Assembly: GCA_007117695.1 (NCBI GenBank)
Contig: SKFZ01000011.1
Coordinates: forward strand, 1 to 59,855
Reading direction: 5' to 3'
DNA length: 59,855 nt
Origin: Bacilli bacterium
GTDB taxonomy: Bacteria > Bacillota_I > Bacilli_A > RF39 > UBA660
Below the pieces are notes generated by a model. It searched no databases and was not told the DNA's origin. It saw only the letters and a list, made by a program, of their open reading frames with translations. Numbering within the stretch: the first letter of the stretch is position 1; each line of letters starts with the position of its first letter. Position numbers and translations under genes: made by a program. Positions 35,516 through 44,003 of this stretch are shown piece after piece.

Positions 35516-35890
35516 CTATGGTGTTTGATAACTAGCCCCGCAATTTAAAAATGGTTCATATTTAATAATACCCTCTTCATATAAAACATCTACATGACCA
35601 GTACATGGCATGTTATCATTTCTACTATCTTTTATTTCACTAATGTAACCATAATCTATAAGAATTTCTAAATCGATAGTAACAACATCAGTCTCTTCAT
35701 CAGGTAAAACTATATCTTCTGTCAAAGCATAATTTCTTGCAGCACGCTCCATCGTCTTTTCATGATTTTCATAAATACTTACTCTACTATCACTAACTAT
35801 TCTATTAGAAATAGTAGTAGTAATTAATGCAATAATCCCAATAATTATTATTACTCCAAGCAACTCAACTAGCGTAAACCCCTTTTTCAT
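35516..35890 (-). CDS. Type IV pilin-like prepilin
   Basis: Product of 124 residues starting MKKGFTLVELLGVIIIIGII, chosen because AGGTGAT precedes the ATG ending at 35890. The helix breaks at ~30; the globular part contains ERAARNYALTEDIVLPDE, IDLEILIDYGYISEIKDSRN and a Cys pair (MPCTGHVDV ... FLNCGASY), the common layout of small pilins in Bacillota, where the Cys form a C-terminal disulfide loop. It has its own promoter and terminator. Confidence 0.9.
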   Translation of the reverse strand: MKKGFTLVELLGVIIIIGIIALITTTISNRIVSDSRVSIYENHEKTMERAARNYALTEDIVLPDEETDVVTIDLEILIDYGYISEIKDSRNDNMPCTGHVDVLYEEGIIKYEPFLNCGASYQTP

Positions 35891-35906
35891 ATTATCACCT
35901 AGTAAA

Positions 35907-35915
35907 AGTATATCA
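35907..35915 (-). promoter_or_regulatory. Extended -10 promoter of the 35516-35890 prepilin
   Basis: TGATATACT on the minus strand, no clear -35 box. Confidence 0.5.
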
Positions 35916-35928
35916 CAAAAAAAGCAAG

Positions 35929-35954
35929 AAAAAAACAAACTTAAATTAAGTTTG
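35929..35954 (-). terminator. Terminator after the second small prepilin
   Basis: Inverted repeat CAAACTTAA / TTAAGTTTG followed by TTTTTTTC on the minus strand, 19 bases after the stop codon. Confidence 0.75.
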
Positions 35955-35972
35955 CTTTTCTAGATAACATTA

Positions 35973-36353
35973 CTAATCTTCGCATGCTTCTTGATGATCG
36001 TTCATTCTTCCGCTGCTCTCACGCTGGAATCCGAAACCATTAACACAAAATTCTGCATCCGCATCAATTTCACCATCAGTGATAGGAACATTCATTTTAT
36101 CAGGTGCTGTACCTTGAATGTCAATGTTGCTGTTTTCATCGTAAACTGCTGGTATTTCTTCTTGAGCCAGAATTTTTAAAGCAACGTCATGCTCAATAGC
36201 TTTAACTGTACCATAAGCAGCATTTCTTGCAGAACCTTTTCTAGCCTCCTCAATCGAGTTCATTACAACCGGAGTTGCAATTAATGCGATTACAGCTAAA
36301 ATTACGATTACAGCTAATAATTCGATTAATGTAAAACCTTTATTATTTTTCAT
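35973..36353 (-). CDS. Type IV pilin-like prepilin (tandem paralog B)
   Basis: Product of 126 residues, starting MKNNKGFTLIELLAVIVILA at the ATG ending at 36353. Over the first 50 residues it is nearly identical to the next prepilin upstream (ATPVVMNSIEEARKGSARNA against ATPVVMNSIEEARRGSARNT), while the C-terminal parts diverge (here FQRESSGRMNDHQEACED). A Cys pair near the end is kept. The pattern is an old duplication with a conserved helix and a fast-changing exposed head, as expected for surface pilins. Confidence 0.9.
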   Translation of the reverse strand: MKNNKGFTLIELLAVIVILAVIALIATPVVMNSIEEARKGSARNAAYGTVKAIEHDVALKILAQEEIPAVYDENSNIDIQGTAPDKMNVPITDGEIDADAEFCVNGFGFQRESSGRMNDHQEACED

Positions 36354-36379
36354 TCTTTTCTTACCCCTTTCTATTATAT

Positions 36380-36409
36380 AATATATCATACTATGTGATA
36401 TAAAATCAA
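36380..36409 (-). promoter_or_regulatory. Promoter of prepilin paralog B
   Basis: TTGATT (36404-36409), 18-base spacer, TATATT (36380-36385) with extended TGA. Confidence 0.6.
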
Positions 36410-36470
36410 TATGTTTTGTACTCATTTACACAAAACAATCAATTTGACTTAGAATTTTACACTTATAAGA

Positions 36471-36902
36471 TTATGGAGTTTCACAATAATCATCGTCATC
36501 TTCGTGATCTACTCTAAAATCTCCACCTGATTGAAGTGCTGCAGAATATTCATCAATACACATTCCGCCACCACTAATTTCGTTGTTAGTGAATTCTAAT
36601 CTTAAAATTGATGGAATAGTTCCTTGAATATCAAAACTATCATCAAATTCTTCAATACCTTCATAATTGTAAATGTCGGCATTTTCTTCGCCATGGATCT
36701 GAAAATCCGGCTCTTCTAATACTCTTATAGCAATATCATGTTCAACTGATTTAACAACTCCATAAGCTGTGTTTCTCGCAGAACCTCTTCTTGCCTCCTC
36801 GATTGAATTCATTACAACTGGTGTTGCAATTAATGCGATTACTGCTAGTATTACTATTACTGCTAGTAATTCGATTAATGTGAAACCTTTTTGGTTTTTC
36901 AT
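36471..36902 (-). CDS. Type IV pilin-like prepilin (tandem paralog A)
   Basis: Product of 143 residues starting MKNQKGFTLIELLAVIVILA. Helix and alpha-1 region match paralog B; the head is more acidic (EENADIYNYEGIEEFDDSFD; VDHEDDDDYCETP) and has Cys residues in SGGGMCIDE and DDYCETP that could pair. The isolated promoter and GGGGG ribosome site suggest strong separate expression. One of these two is a reasonable guess for a major pilin subunit, but size and copy number cannot prove it. Confidence 0.9.
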   Translation of the reverse strand: MKNQKGFTLIELLAVIVILAVIALIATPVVMNSIEEARRGSARNTAYGVVKSVEHDIAIRVLEEPDFQIHGEENADIYNYEGIEEFDDSFDIQGTIPSILRLEFTNNEISGGGMCIDEYSAALQSGGDFRVDHEDDDDYCETP

Positions 36903-36929
36903 TATTCTAATACCCCCTTCTATAATACA

Positions 36930-36958
36930 ATGCTAACAAATATAAAAAGAGGTTTCAA
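36930..36958 (-). promoter_or_regulatory. Promoter of prepilin paralog A
   Basis: TTGAAA (36953-36958), 17-base spacer, TAGCAT (36930-36935) with extended TGT. Confidence 0.6.
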
Positions 36959-36986
36959 GGGTGAGAAAAAATTTATACACTGTTTG

Positions 36987-37481
36987 TCACTTTAATTTTC
37001 CAAACCCATTTAACGGATATATTCTAAAACTAGTTCTACCTATAATTTCACTATCATTTACAAGGCCTATCGTCCTACTGTCAAGAGAATTATCTCTATT
37101 ATCACCTAATACAAAATAATAATTGTCCGGTATTGTTTCATGGCCTAGTAAATCAATTGAATAATTACCAGTAGCCCCGAAATTAAAAATATCATCGACT
37201 GAGTCAGAATTGACATATAAACTATCATTTTCATATTCGATGTGTTCACCCGGTAGTCCGATAATTCTTTTTACAAGTTTTTGGCCATCAGTGTCGACAA
37301 CAACAATATCAAATCTATTTAAATTTCTGTATCTTTTATTCAATAATAATACTTCACCATCATTTAATGTCGGCTCCATTGATATGCCATTTACTCTAAC
37401 AGGTGTAACTATTAAAGTTCTAATTAGTACTACCACTATAAAAACTATTACATATGGATATACAGTTTTTAAAATTTTCAT
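36987..37481 (-). CDS. lepB: Signal peptidase I
   Basis: Type I leader peptidase of 164 residues, the short Gram-positive form. One N-terminal membrane helix (residues 8-25), catalytic Ser in NGISMEPTL, catalytic Lys in KLVKRIIGLPGE, and the later boxes YYFVLGDNRDNSLDSRTIG. I take the ATG ending at 37481 (MKILKTVYPY) because AGGTGAT lies at the right distance; the ATG six bases upstream is inside that site. It processes ordinary secreted proteins, not class III prepilins, which need a separate PilD-type peptidase. Confidence 0.96.
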   Translation of the reverse strand: MKILKTVYPYVIVFIVVVLIRTLIVTPVRVNGISMEPTLNDGEVLLLNKRYRNLNRFDIVVVDTDGQKLVKRIIGLPGEHIEYENDSLYVNSDSVDDIFNFGATGNYSIDLLGHETIPDNYYFVLGDNRDNSLDSRTIGLVNDSEIIGRTSFRIYPLNGFGKLK

Positions 37482-37496
37482 ATACATCACCTATAT

Positions 37497-37526
37497 AAAA
37501 AATAAGACTAAATTTAGTCTTATTTT
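37497..37526 (-). terminator. Terminator after rplS
   Basis: Palindromic hairpin AATAAGACTA-AATT-TAGTCTTATT followed by T on the minus strand, overlapping the L19 stop codon. The lepB ribosome site is 10 bases beyond, so lepB is read through at a reduced level or from an unseen promoter. Confidence 0.75.
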
Positions 37527-37864
37527 TCTTGTCTTTCTTTTATTTTCGGCTGTTTAACTAAATCTCTAATATAATTTAATTTAGCTCTTCTTACTTTACC
37601 TTTTCTTAAAACAGTAATTGAGTCAATTTTTGGTGAATTCATTGGAATAGTTCTTTCTACACCAACTCCTCCTGAAACTTTTCTAACTGTAAAAGTTTGA
37701 CTTACACCACCACTTTGAATCGCCATTACTAGCCCTTCAAATGCCTGGATTCTTTCTCTAGTACCTTCCTTAACTTTAAGATCTACTCTAATAGTATCTC
37801 CTACTCTAAATTCAGGTAAGTCTGTTCTAATTTGATCTTTAGTAATTTTACTTATCAAATCCAC
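37520..37864 (-). CDS. rplS: 50S ribosomal protein L19
   Basis: Product of 114 residues at the 30S-50S interface. Signature segments [41 protein letters not shown] and [10 protein letters not shown] are intact. The start is GTG (37862-37864), with GGAG nine bases upstream. It has its own promoter and a structured leader, and so is uncoupled from trmD. Confidence 0.97.
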   Translation of the reverse strand: MDLISKITKDQIRTDLPEFRVGDTIRVDLKVKEGTRERIQAFEGLVMAIQSGGVSQTFTVRKVSGGVGVERTIPMNSPKIDSITVLRKGKVRRAKLNYIRDLVKQPKIKERQEK

Positions 37865-37890
37865 AATGTCACTCTCCTTTTCTTTAAACT

Positions 37891-37920
37891 TTGATCTTGA
37901 ACATATTTTCAGCGGATCAA
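37891..37920 (-). promoter_or_regulatory. Structured leader of rplS
   Basis: Outer stem TTGATC / GATCAA enclosing an inner TGAA-AATATG-TTCA hairpin, between the promoter and the L19 start. L19 leaders that are controlled by the protein are known in Bacillota; assignment here is tentative. Confidence 0.45.
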
Positions 37921-37933
37921 GTAGACGATATTA

Positions 37934-37962
37934 ATTTTAGCACATTTAACTAGTTTGTGCAA
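37934..37962 (-). promoter_or_regulatory. Promoter of rplS
   Basis: TTGCAC (37957-37962), 17-base spacer, TAAAAT (37934-37939) with extended TGC. Confidence 0.7.
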
Positions 37963-37964
37963 TA

Positions 37965-38357
37965 TCATTTTGTTTTAAAAGTATTTGTTTTTTCAATCTT
38001 TTTTATAAGTTCATCTATTTGAGCTAGAATTGAATCAAAACTATCTTTAGTAAGGATTTTTCCATGCTTTTCTAAGAGTTCTTTTTTCAAAATATAAGCA
38101 TTATTAAAAATGTCTTTTGCTTGGCCACCTTCTGTTTCATCTGCTTCTTCATTTATTTCCTTTAATTTCAAATATGTTTTCTTAATTATAATATTACTTG
38201 CAAGATCTTTGCTATAAATAGTTACCTTGGAAATACTAGATTGCTTTTTCGCCCTCTTCTTTGGGAAAAAACTATAACCGATACCTTTTTTTAAAGTTCC
38301 TGAAATCGCAATTTGAAGAGGAACTTTTTTAATTAATGAATAACTACTTCTTTTCAA
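37965..38357 (-). CDS. Small basic protein of unknown function
   Basis: Product of 130 residues, rich in Lys. No ATG is available: the frame starts with TTG (38355-38357) and contains no other Met. Residues 1-45 are basic and Ser-rich (SFFPKKRAKKQSSISKV); residues 60-130 look helical (LKLKEINEEADETEGGQ; LAQIDELIKKIEKTNTF). It lies four bases after trmD and just before the rplS promoter, where Bacillus has no counterpart. RNA or ribosome association is only a guess from charge and context. Confidence 0.65.
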   Translation of the reverse strand: MKRSSYSLIKKVPLQIAISGTLKKGIGYSFFPKKRAKKQSSISKVTIYSKDLASNIIIKKTYLKLKEINEEADETEGGQAKDIFNNAYILKKELLEKHGKILTKDSFDSILAQIDELIKKIEKTNTFKTK

Positions 38358-38361
38358 AAAA

Positions 38362-39030
38362 TCAACTCTTTTCTAACAAGTCTGGTCTTTTTTCTTTAGT
38401 TTTCAAAACCCTTTGTTCATCACGCCACTTTTTAACATTTTCGTGATGTCCAGAATACAAAACTTCTGGAACGACTTTTCCTCTAAAATTTTTAGGTTTT
38501 GTATAAACTGGGTAATCAAGTAAATTATCATTAAAAGTTTCACTCTTAATTGACTCCTCACTTATAACACCTGGAATTAACCTTGCGACACTATCTACTA
38601 TAACCATCGAAGCAACTTCACCACCAGTTAATATATAGTCCCCAATACTAATTTCTATATCTACAATATCCAAAATTCTTTCATCAAAGCCTTCGTAATG
38701 ACCACATATTATTATTAAATGCTTTTCTTCTTTTAATTCAACAGCTTTTTTTTGATTATAAGTTTTTCCTTGCGGTGTCATTAAAATAACTTTTGAATCT
38801 TTTGAAATAAGTGATTCGACTGCTAAATAAATTGGCTCTGGCATCAAAACCATACCGCCACCACCGCCGAACTGATAATCATCAACCTTTTTATGCTTGT
38901 CTTTAGAAAATTCTCTAAAGTCAACTAAATTAACTTCTATCTTTTTATTTTCTATTGCCCTTTTAATAATCGATGTATTTAAAAACCCTTCAAACATTTC
39001 AGGGAAAATTGTTAAAATATCAATCTTCAT
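38362..39030 (-). CDS. trmD: tRNA (guanine-N1-)-methyltransferase
   Basis: Makes m1G37, which prevents frameshifting. 222 residues with the SPOUT knot: MKIDILTIFPEMFEGFLNTS at the start, LIIICGHYEGFDERI, ISIGDYILTGGEVASMVIVD, and the C-terminal domain VPEVLYSGHHENVKKWR. It overlaps rimM by 11 bases. Length slightly below Bacillus TrmD (243) through a short C-terminus, within the family range. Confidence 0.97.
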   Translation of the reverse strand: MKIDILTIFPEMFEGFLNTSIIKRAIENKKIEVNLVDFREFSKDKHKKVDDYQFGGGGGMVLMPEPIYLAVESLISKDSKVILMTPQGKTYNQKKAVELKEEKHLIIICGHYEGFDERILDIVDIEISIGDYILTGGEVASMVIVDSVARLIPGVISEESIKSETFNDNLLDYPVYTKPKNFRGKVVPEVLYSGHHENVKKWRDEQRVLKTKEKRPDLLEKS

Positions 39031-39523
39031 TTAAAAACACCTCTACTGATTGCAAATGAATTTCATTGTTTTTAACATCAACTTTCAAAATGTATTCATC
39101 AACATAAGGTACCAAAAACGTTTTTTTAGCTTCAATTTCTAATATATCATGTGCTTGACTAAGTAAAATATCTTTAACAACACCTATTTGTTTGTTTTCG
39201 AAATAAACGTCCATATTTACTAAGTCTTCTCTTAAAACTTCATCTCCAAAAATTTCTTCTTTATTGAAGTATACCTTTTTTCCTTTATACATTAAAATAT
39301 CATTTATGTTATCAATTCCTTCAAAAGTAAACATATCGAACTTTTTATGTGGACGATAACTTCTTATAGTAAATTCTTTTTTTTCATCACCAATGTAAAT
39401 TTTTGTTTTCGGCTTAAACATTTTATCTTTTAACTCAAAGTTAGATAAAACTCTAACTTCACCTCTAATACCGTGAGTATTAACTAACTTTCCAACATAT
39501 ACATATCCCATATTACTACCCAT
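39020..39523 (-). CDS. rimM: Ribosome maturation factor RimM
   Basis: Assists 30S head assembly through S19. 167 residues: MGYVYVGKLVNTHGIRGEVR at the N-terminus and the PRC-barrel domain from about residue 95 (LVNMDVYFENKQIGVVKDIL; VPYVDEYILKVD). Two starts are possible: the ATG ending at 39523, overlapping the upstream stop by eight bases, or the ATG four codons later. I kept the longer because the same eight-base overlap recurs elsewhere in the window. Confidence 0.94.
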   Translation of the reverse strand: MGSNMGYVYVGKLVNTHGIRGEVRVLSNFELKDKMFKPKTKIYIGDEKKEFTIRSYRPHKKFDMFTFEGIDNINDILMYKGKKVYFNKEEIFGDEVLREDLVNMDVYFENKQIGVVKDILLSQAHDILEIEAKKTFLVPYVDEYILKVDVKNNEIHLQSVEVFLNED

Positions 39524-40244
39524 TTAACTCATACATAAGTATGCTTGCAGCCACACCTACATTAAGGCTTTCAGAATCTGGGTCTGTTGGTATAAAAATA
39601 TGTTTATCACATATATCTAACAATTCTTTTTTAACACCACGGCCTTCATTACCAACAATTATTGCAAACTTGTCTGGTTTATCTACAAACTTAACATCGG
39701 TTCCTGAATCTACTTTTGTTCCAAGTAATTTATATCCGTCTTCTTTCATCTCACATATTTCTTCTGTAATAACCATATCTACTATATTGATATGAAAGAA
39801 AGCACCTTGTGTCGCACGAATTACTTTTTCATTATAAACATCAACACTATCTTCAGAAATAACTACAGAATCATAATTAAGAGCCAATGCACTTCTAATA
39901 ATAGTTCCTAAGTTTCCAGGATCTTGAATCGCATCGGCAATTAAAACTTTAGTTCCCAAATCTTCCTTAGGTTTTTTCTTATTGCAAACAGCTAAAAATT
40001 TTGATGGAGACTCTAATTTACTCAAATACTTCATAACTTCTTTAGTCACAATTAATTTGGGTTTATCAACGTTAATATATGACCCTTCTTCAATAACTAA
40101 ATAATCTATAAGGCCAGCTTTACTAGCTTCTTCAACTAAATGCTCAGTTTCCACAATGAACTTTCCATGAATGTTTCTATACTTTGGCTTGTGTAACCTC
40201 TTAATTTCTTTTATTTTTTCATTATCTTTCGATGAATAAATCAT
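39516..40244 (-). CDS. RNA 2'-O-methyltransferase, TrmH/SpoU family (YsgA-like)
   Basis: Product of 242 residues from the ATG ending at 40244 with AGAGGTGAT upstream. N-terminal substrate domain (KIKEIKRLHKPKYRNIHGKF), then motif 1 LIADAIQDPGNLGTIIRSAL, motif 2 FAIIVGNEGRGVKKELLD and motif 3 IPTDPDSESLNVGVAASILMYEL. Distinct from the RlmB paralog at 33.5 kb. The rRNA or tRNA target is unknown. It leads the rimM-trmD run. Confidence 0.88.
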   Translation of the reverse strand: MIYSSKDNEKIKEIKRLHKPKYRNIHGKFIVETEHLVEEASKAGLIDYLVIEEGSYINVDKPKLIVTKEVMKYLSKLESPSKFLAVCNKKKPKEDLGTKVLIADAIQDPGNLGTIIRSALALNYDSVVISEDSVDVYNEKVIRATQGAFFHINIVDMVITEEICEMKEDGYKLLGTKVDSGTDVKFVDKPDKFAIIVGNEGRGVKKELLDICDKHIFIPTDPDSESLNVGVAASILMYELNG

Positions 40245-40295
40245 ACAAATCACCTCTTAATTTATTTTATCAAAATAATAGTACATAGTCCATTG

Positions 40296-40326
40296 AAAAA
40301 AGTATTGATTTATAAATCAATACTTT
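40296..40326 (-). terminator. Terminator after glyQS
   Basis: Perfect 28-base palindrome (40299-40326, centre GATTTATAAATC) followed by T on the minus strand. The same 28 bases occur at 47889-47916. Confidence 0.8.
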
Positions 40327-40333
40327 AATCTTT

Positions 40334-41704
40334 TTATAAAGCTATATTTTTTCTAATATAATCTTCTAAATTTTCTAACTTAATAGTTTCTTGTTTCATA
40401 CTATCTCTAAATCTAACTGTAACAGTATTATTGTTTATTGTTTCATCATCTATAGTAATCGCAAAAGGAGTCCCTATTATATCAGACCTTCTATATCTTT
40501 TTCCGATATTTCCAGACTCATCATAAGTTACCATAAATCTTTTTGAAAGAGATGCATAAACTTCGCTCGCTTTTTCTGAATGATGCTTTTTAACAAGTGG
40601 TAATATTGCTGCTTTATAAGGTGCCAATGCTGGATGAAATGCCATAACCTCTCTTGTTTCACCATTTTCCAAAACCTCTTCTTTATATGCATCACACATT
40701 ACTGCAAGAACTAATCTATCAGCACCAAGAGAAGGTTCAATAACATATGGAATATATCTTTCATTAGTTTCTGGATCAAAATATGTTAAATCTTTTTTTG
40801 AATGCTCAATATGTTTGGACAAATCATAATCAGTTCTTGATGCAATACCCCAAAGTTCTCCAAAACCAAAAGGAAATTTATATTCAATATCTACAGTTGC
40901 ATTTGAATAATGCGATAATTCATCTTCTTGATGGTCTCTAAATTTTAAATTTTCTTCTTTTATATTTAAATCTTTTAAAAATTTCATAGAATAATTTTTA
41001 TAATATTCAAACCACTCAATCTCGGTTCCAGGTTTGCAAAAAAATTCTAATTCCATTTGTTCAAACTCTCTAGTCCTAAAAGTGAAATTACCAGGAGTTA
41101 TTTCATTTCTAAACGCTTTACCAATTTGCGCGATACCAAAAGGAAGCTTTAATCTCATTGTTCTTTGAACATTAACAAAATTTGTAAAAATTCCTTGAGC
41201 AGTCTCCGGCCTTAAATATATTTCATTAGCAGAATCTTCCGTTACACCTTGACTAGTTTTAAACATTAAATTAAATTTTCTAATGTTAGTGTAATCAAGC
41301 GAACCACATTTAGGACAAGTAACTTTGTTTTCATAAATAAAGTTTAATAACTTTTCATCATCAAAAAGTGCTTCATCAATTTCACCTTTTAAGAAGTCTT
41401 CAACAATTTTATCAGCACGATGTCTTGTTTTACACTTTTTACAATCTATTAATGGATCACTAAAGCCATCGATATGTCCACTTGCTTTCCATACAGTCGA
41501 ATTCATCAAAATAGAAGCATCCATACCTACATTATATTTATTTTCACGGACAAACCTTTGCCACCACGCTTTTTTAATATTATTTTTAAGTTCAACACCT
41601 AAAGGACCATAATCCCATGTGTTAGCTAGTCCACCATATATTTCACTTCCTTGAAATATAAAACCATATTGTTTTGATAAATTAATTATTTTTTCCATTT
41701 CCAT
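40334..41704 (-). CDS. glyQS: Glycyl-tRNA synthetase (dimeric, single-chain type)
   Basis: Class II synthetase of 456 residues, the alpha2 type found in Bacilli such as Staphylococcus and in Mollicutes rather than the alpha2beta2 GlyQ-GlyS. Starts [21 protein letters not shown]; motif 2 [25 protein letters not shown]; motif 3 with [13 protein letters not shown]-terminal anticodon domain. A zinc site [12 protein letters not shown] ... CPKCGS is present. Controlled by a T-box leader. Could equally be named glyS. Confidence 0.97.
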   Translation of the reverse strand: MEMEKIINLSKQYGFIFQGSEIYGGLANTWDYGPLGVELKNNIKKAWWQRFVRENKYNVGMDASILMNSTVWKASGHIDGFSDPLIDCKKCKTRHRADKIVEDFLKGEIDEALFDDEKLLNFIYENKVTCPKCGSLDYTNIRKFNLMFKTSQGVTEDSANEIYLRPETAQGIFTNFVNVQRTMRLKLPFGIAQIGKAFRNEITPGNFTFRTREFEQMELEFFCKPGTEIEWFEYYKNYSMKFLKDLNIKEENLKFRDHQEDELSHYSNATVDIEYKFPFGFGELWGIASRTDYDLSKHIEHSKKDLTYFDPETNERYIPYVIEPSLGADRLVLAVMCDAYKEEVLENGETREVMAFHPALAPYKAAILPLVKKHHSEKASEVYASLSKRFMVTYDESGNIGKRYRRSDIIGTPFAITIDDETINNNTVTVRFRDSMKQETIKLENLEDYIRKNIAL

Positions 41705-41728
41705 AAATACACCTCTTTCAAATTTAAT

Positions 41729-41918
41729 AAAAAAACTCCTAGAAATATGTAAAGACGGTTGCCCGCGGTTCCACTTTACTTACTCTAGAAGAATCTCTTT
41801 TGTAATAATCACTCCAAAGTTCCATATTAAATTTAATCTACTAGTTTCACACTATCACCAGTTCACTTAAAGATTAATAACATTAATACCTCTTCATCAA
41901 CGCTTTAAAATATAAATT
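41729..41918 (-). promoter_or_regulatory. T-box riboswitch of glyQS
   Basis: The leader carries the T-box AAAGTGGAACCGCGGG (41762-41777) and ends in a terminator stem (CTTTAC and CTAG arms) plus seven T at 41729-41735. Stem I features GATGAAGAGG and GGTGATAGTG are present. A Gly specifier is plausible as GGA at 41821-41823. Uncharged tRNA-Gly would stabilise the antiterminator and turn the gene on. Confidence 0.9.
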
Positions 41919-41926
41919 ATATATTC

Positions 41927-41955
41927 ATTATATTTTTAATTTAATTGTTTGTCAA
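41927..41955 (-). promoter_or_regulatory. Promoter of the glyQS T-box
   Basis: Perfect consensus: TTGACA (41950-41955), 17-base spacer, TATAAT (41927-41932), starting directly after the upstream stop codon. Confidence 0.9.
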
Positions 41956-42375
41956 CTATTTGGACAACCCTTTGTCCTTGTTTTTACAAACCCAACCAAT
42001 ATCACTTAAATAAATGTGTTCTCTTACATATGAACCATCACTAGATAATGGCATCAATGAGCCATACTTTAAACTATCTTTGTTTGCGATGAAATAAAAC
42101 GTATTACTATTATTCATTGCACACAGTTCAAAGCCCTCATCTTTTATATTTATTTTAACACTTTTGATTGGAAACATGCTTGTCATTGCAAAAAAGTAAT
42201 GAATTTTTTCTTCTACTTGTTCCAAATCCAAAACTTTATTTCCATAAATGCTATCTGCAACATCAATATCTTGTAAAATGCTTTCAGAAATAAAACTAAC
42301 CGCCTCAGATACACGATCAAAATTATTTTCAATTATCGCCTCTTTTATAATGTTTTCAAATTCTTTGAAATTCAT
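41956..42375 (-). CDS. Protein of unknown function downstream of recO
   Basis: Product of 139 residues, soluble, mixed alpha/beta. Opens MNFKEFENIIKEAIIENNFD (helical) and continues with beta-rich stretches IKSVKINIKDEGFELCAMNN and YFIANKDSLKYGSLMPLSSD. No recognised motif. AGAGGTG ribosome site; ten bases after recO, so part of the ybeY-to-recO run. In Bacillus recO is followed directly by glyQS, so this is an added gene. Confidence 0.75.
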   Translation of the reverse strand: MNFKEFENIIKEAIIENNFDRVSEAVSFISESILQDIDVADSIYGNKVLDLEQVEEKIHYFFAMTSMFPIKSVKINIKDEGFELCAMNNSNTFYFIANKDSLKYGSLMPLSSDGSYVREHIYLSDIGWVCKNKDKGLSK

Positions 42376-42385
42376 GTAACACCTC

Positions 42386-43117
42386 TTAATTTAGTTTGCT
42401 CAAATTTTTTAAAAAAGATTTACTTCTCAAATATAGACCTGTATATCTATCATAATATTCATCTAAAAACTCATTTATTTCAACTTTTGATTTTTCACTT
42501 ACATCTAATTTAGTTATTTTTGAAATATCAACATAATAAAACATTCTAATTAATTTAATTGTCTTATTAGACACAGGCGCTTCATCAGTAACACAAGAAT
42601 CACAAACATAACCACCTGCACTATTTGATAAAGTTTCAATGCCTGAAGTAGAACCACAAATAGAGCAAGAATCAAGAGTCGGCATTACACCTAATAAATC
42701 CAAATATTTAAGCTCTAAAATGTTTGAAATTACAGCCGGATCGTATCCCTCATCTATTTTAATTAAACTTTGAACAAGTAACTGATAAACTAATTTATCA
42801 TCACTTTGTTTCATAACTTGTGAAGATAAATCTAATAAAAAACTTGCATATGATATTTTAGTAATATCTTTTTTTATGTTTTTAAAGTTATTTGATACAT
42901 CGACACTGATTAACGTTGATAGTTTATCTTTTTTATAATAAATATTAAAATCACCATATACAAGTTTATTAGTAACACTTCTCAACTCACTTTTCATGGT
43001 CCTAGAACCCTTAGCCATTATCCCAACAATTCCTTCTTCGGTAATTATATCGATTATTTTGGAAGTTTCACTGTATTTTTGTTCTCTTACAACAATTCCT
43101 TCAATTTTTCTAATCAT
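42386..43117 (-). CDS. recO: DNA repair protein RecO
   Basis: Recombination mediator that anneals DNA and helps RecR load RecA. 243 residues: N-terminal OB fold (MIRKIEGIVVREQKYSETSK; MAKGSRTMKSELRSV), helical domain, and a C4 zinc finger CSICGS ... CDSC. Length and layout are normal. It starts one base after the era stop codon. Confidence 0.95.
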   Translation of the reverse strand: MIRKIEGIVVREQKYSETSKIIDIITEEGIVGIMAKGSRTMKSELRSVTNKLVYGDFNIYYKKDKLSTLISVDVSNNFKNIKKDITKISYASFLLDLSSQVMKQSDDKLVYQLLVQSLIKIDEGYDPAVISNILELKYLDLLGVMPTLDSCSICGSTSGIETLSNSAGGYVCDSCVTDEAPVSNKTIKLIRMFYYVDISKITKLDVSEKSKVEINEFLDEYYDRYTGLYLRSKSFLKNLSKLN

Positions 43118-43118
43118 T

Positions 43119-44003
43119 TTAATCGAACTCTCTAAATCCCAAATCTTGCAAGTGTTTTTCTTTATCGCGCCACTTTTTTATAGTTTTCACCTGAAGATCT
43201 AAATGAACTTTACTATTTAACAAAACTTCTAACTCTTCTCTAGCAAGTGTTCCTATTTCTTTTATTTTACTTCCTTTGTTACCAATTATTATTTTTTTCA
43301 AAGATTCCCTGTCAACCACGATATTAACACTTATGACATATGAATTTTTTTGTTTCTCAATATTTTCTGTAATGCATGTAACAGAGTGTGGGACTTCTTC
43401 ACCAGTTTTATAAAACACTTTTTCTCTAACTATTTCAGAAATTAAAAAACTTATTGGCTTATTTGTTATATCGTTTTCCTCATAATATTTATGAGGATCA
43501 CTAATATAATTTTTCAATGTTTTAATTAAAGCATCTGTATTATCTTTTTTAGAAGCCGAAATTGGTACAATTTCACTAAAGTCATATAAGTCTTTGTATT
43601 CAATTATTTTATTTAATATTTCCTCGTGCCTAATTTTATCAACCTTATTTAAAATCAAAAAAACAGGCTTATCAATTTCTTTTAACTTCTCTAATACAAA
43701 TTGATCTCCTTTTCCTAATTCCTCACTAGCATCTACTAAAAATAAAACTACATCTACATCTTTAATACTGTAATATGCTTGCTTATTTAAATAATCTCCC
43801 AATTTATGTTTAGGTTTATGAATACCTGGAGTATCAACAAAAACCATTTGAGACTCGGAATCATTATAAATTCCTTGAATTATATTTCTAGTAGTGCCTG
43901 GTTTACTTGATGTTATAACCACCTTTTTACCAACAATACTATTTATTAAAGTTGACTTCCCTACATTAGGCCTGCCAACTACTGCTATAAACCCTGACTT
44001 CAT
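43119..44003 (-). CDS. era: GTPase Era
   Basis: 16S rRNA 3'-end binding GTPase for 30S assembly. 294 residues: G1 GRPNVGKSTLINSI, G2 SSKPGTTRN, G3 DTPGIHKPKHKLG, G4 LNKVDKI, and a C-terminal KH domain with IIGNKGSKIKEIGTLAREE. Overlaps cdd by four bases (ATGA). Confidence 0.98.
   Translation of the reverse strand: MKSGFIAVVGRPNVGKSTLINSIVGKKVVITSSKPGTTRNIIQGIYNDSESQMVFVDTPGIHKPKHKLGDYLNKQAYYSIKDVDVVLFLVDASEELGKGDQFVLEKLKEIDKPVFLILNKVDKIRHEEILNKIIEYKDLYDFSEIVPISASKKDNTDALIKTLKNYISDPHKYYEENDITNKPISFLISEIVREKVFYKTGEEVPHSVTCITENIEKQKNSYVISVNIVVDRESLKKIIIGNKGSKIKEIGTLAREELEVLLNSKVHLDLQVKTIKKWRDKEKHLQDLGFREFD

Noticed and set aside
36354-36470. Possible terminator between the two pilin paralogs (TTTTGT ... 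ACAAAA)
   Set aside because: The stem is only six base pairs with a ten-base loop and lacks a U-run; too weak to list.
41705-41955. Non-coding gap as a possible small-RNA gene
   Set aside because: The T-box sequence, terminator and promoter account for the whole stretch.
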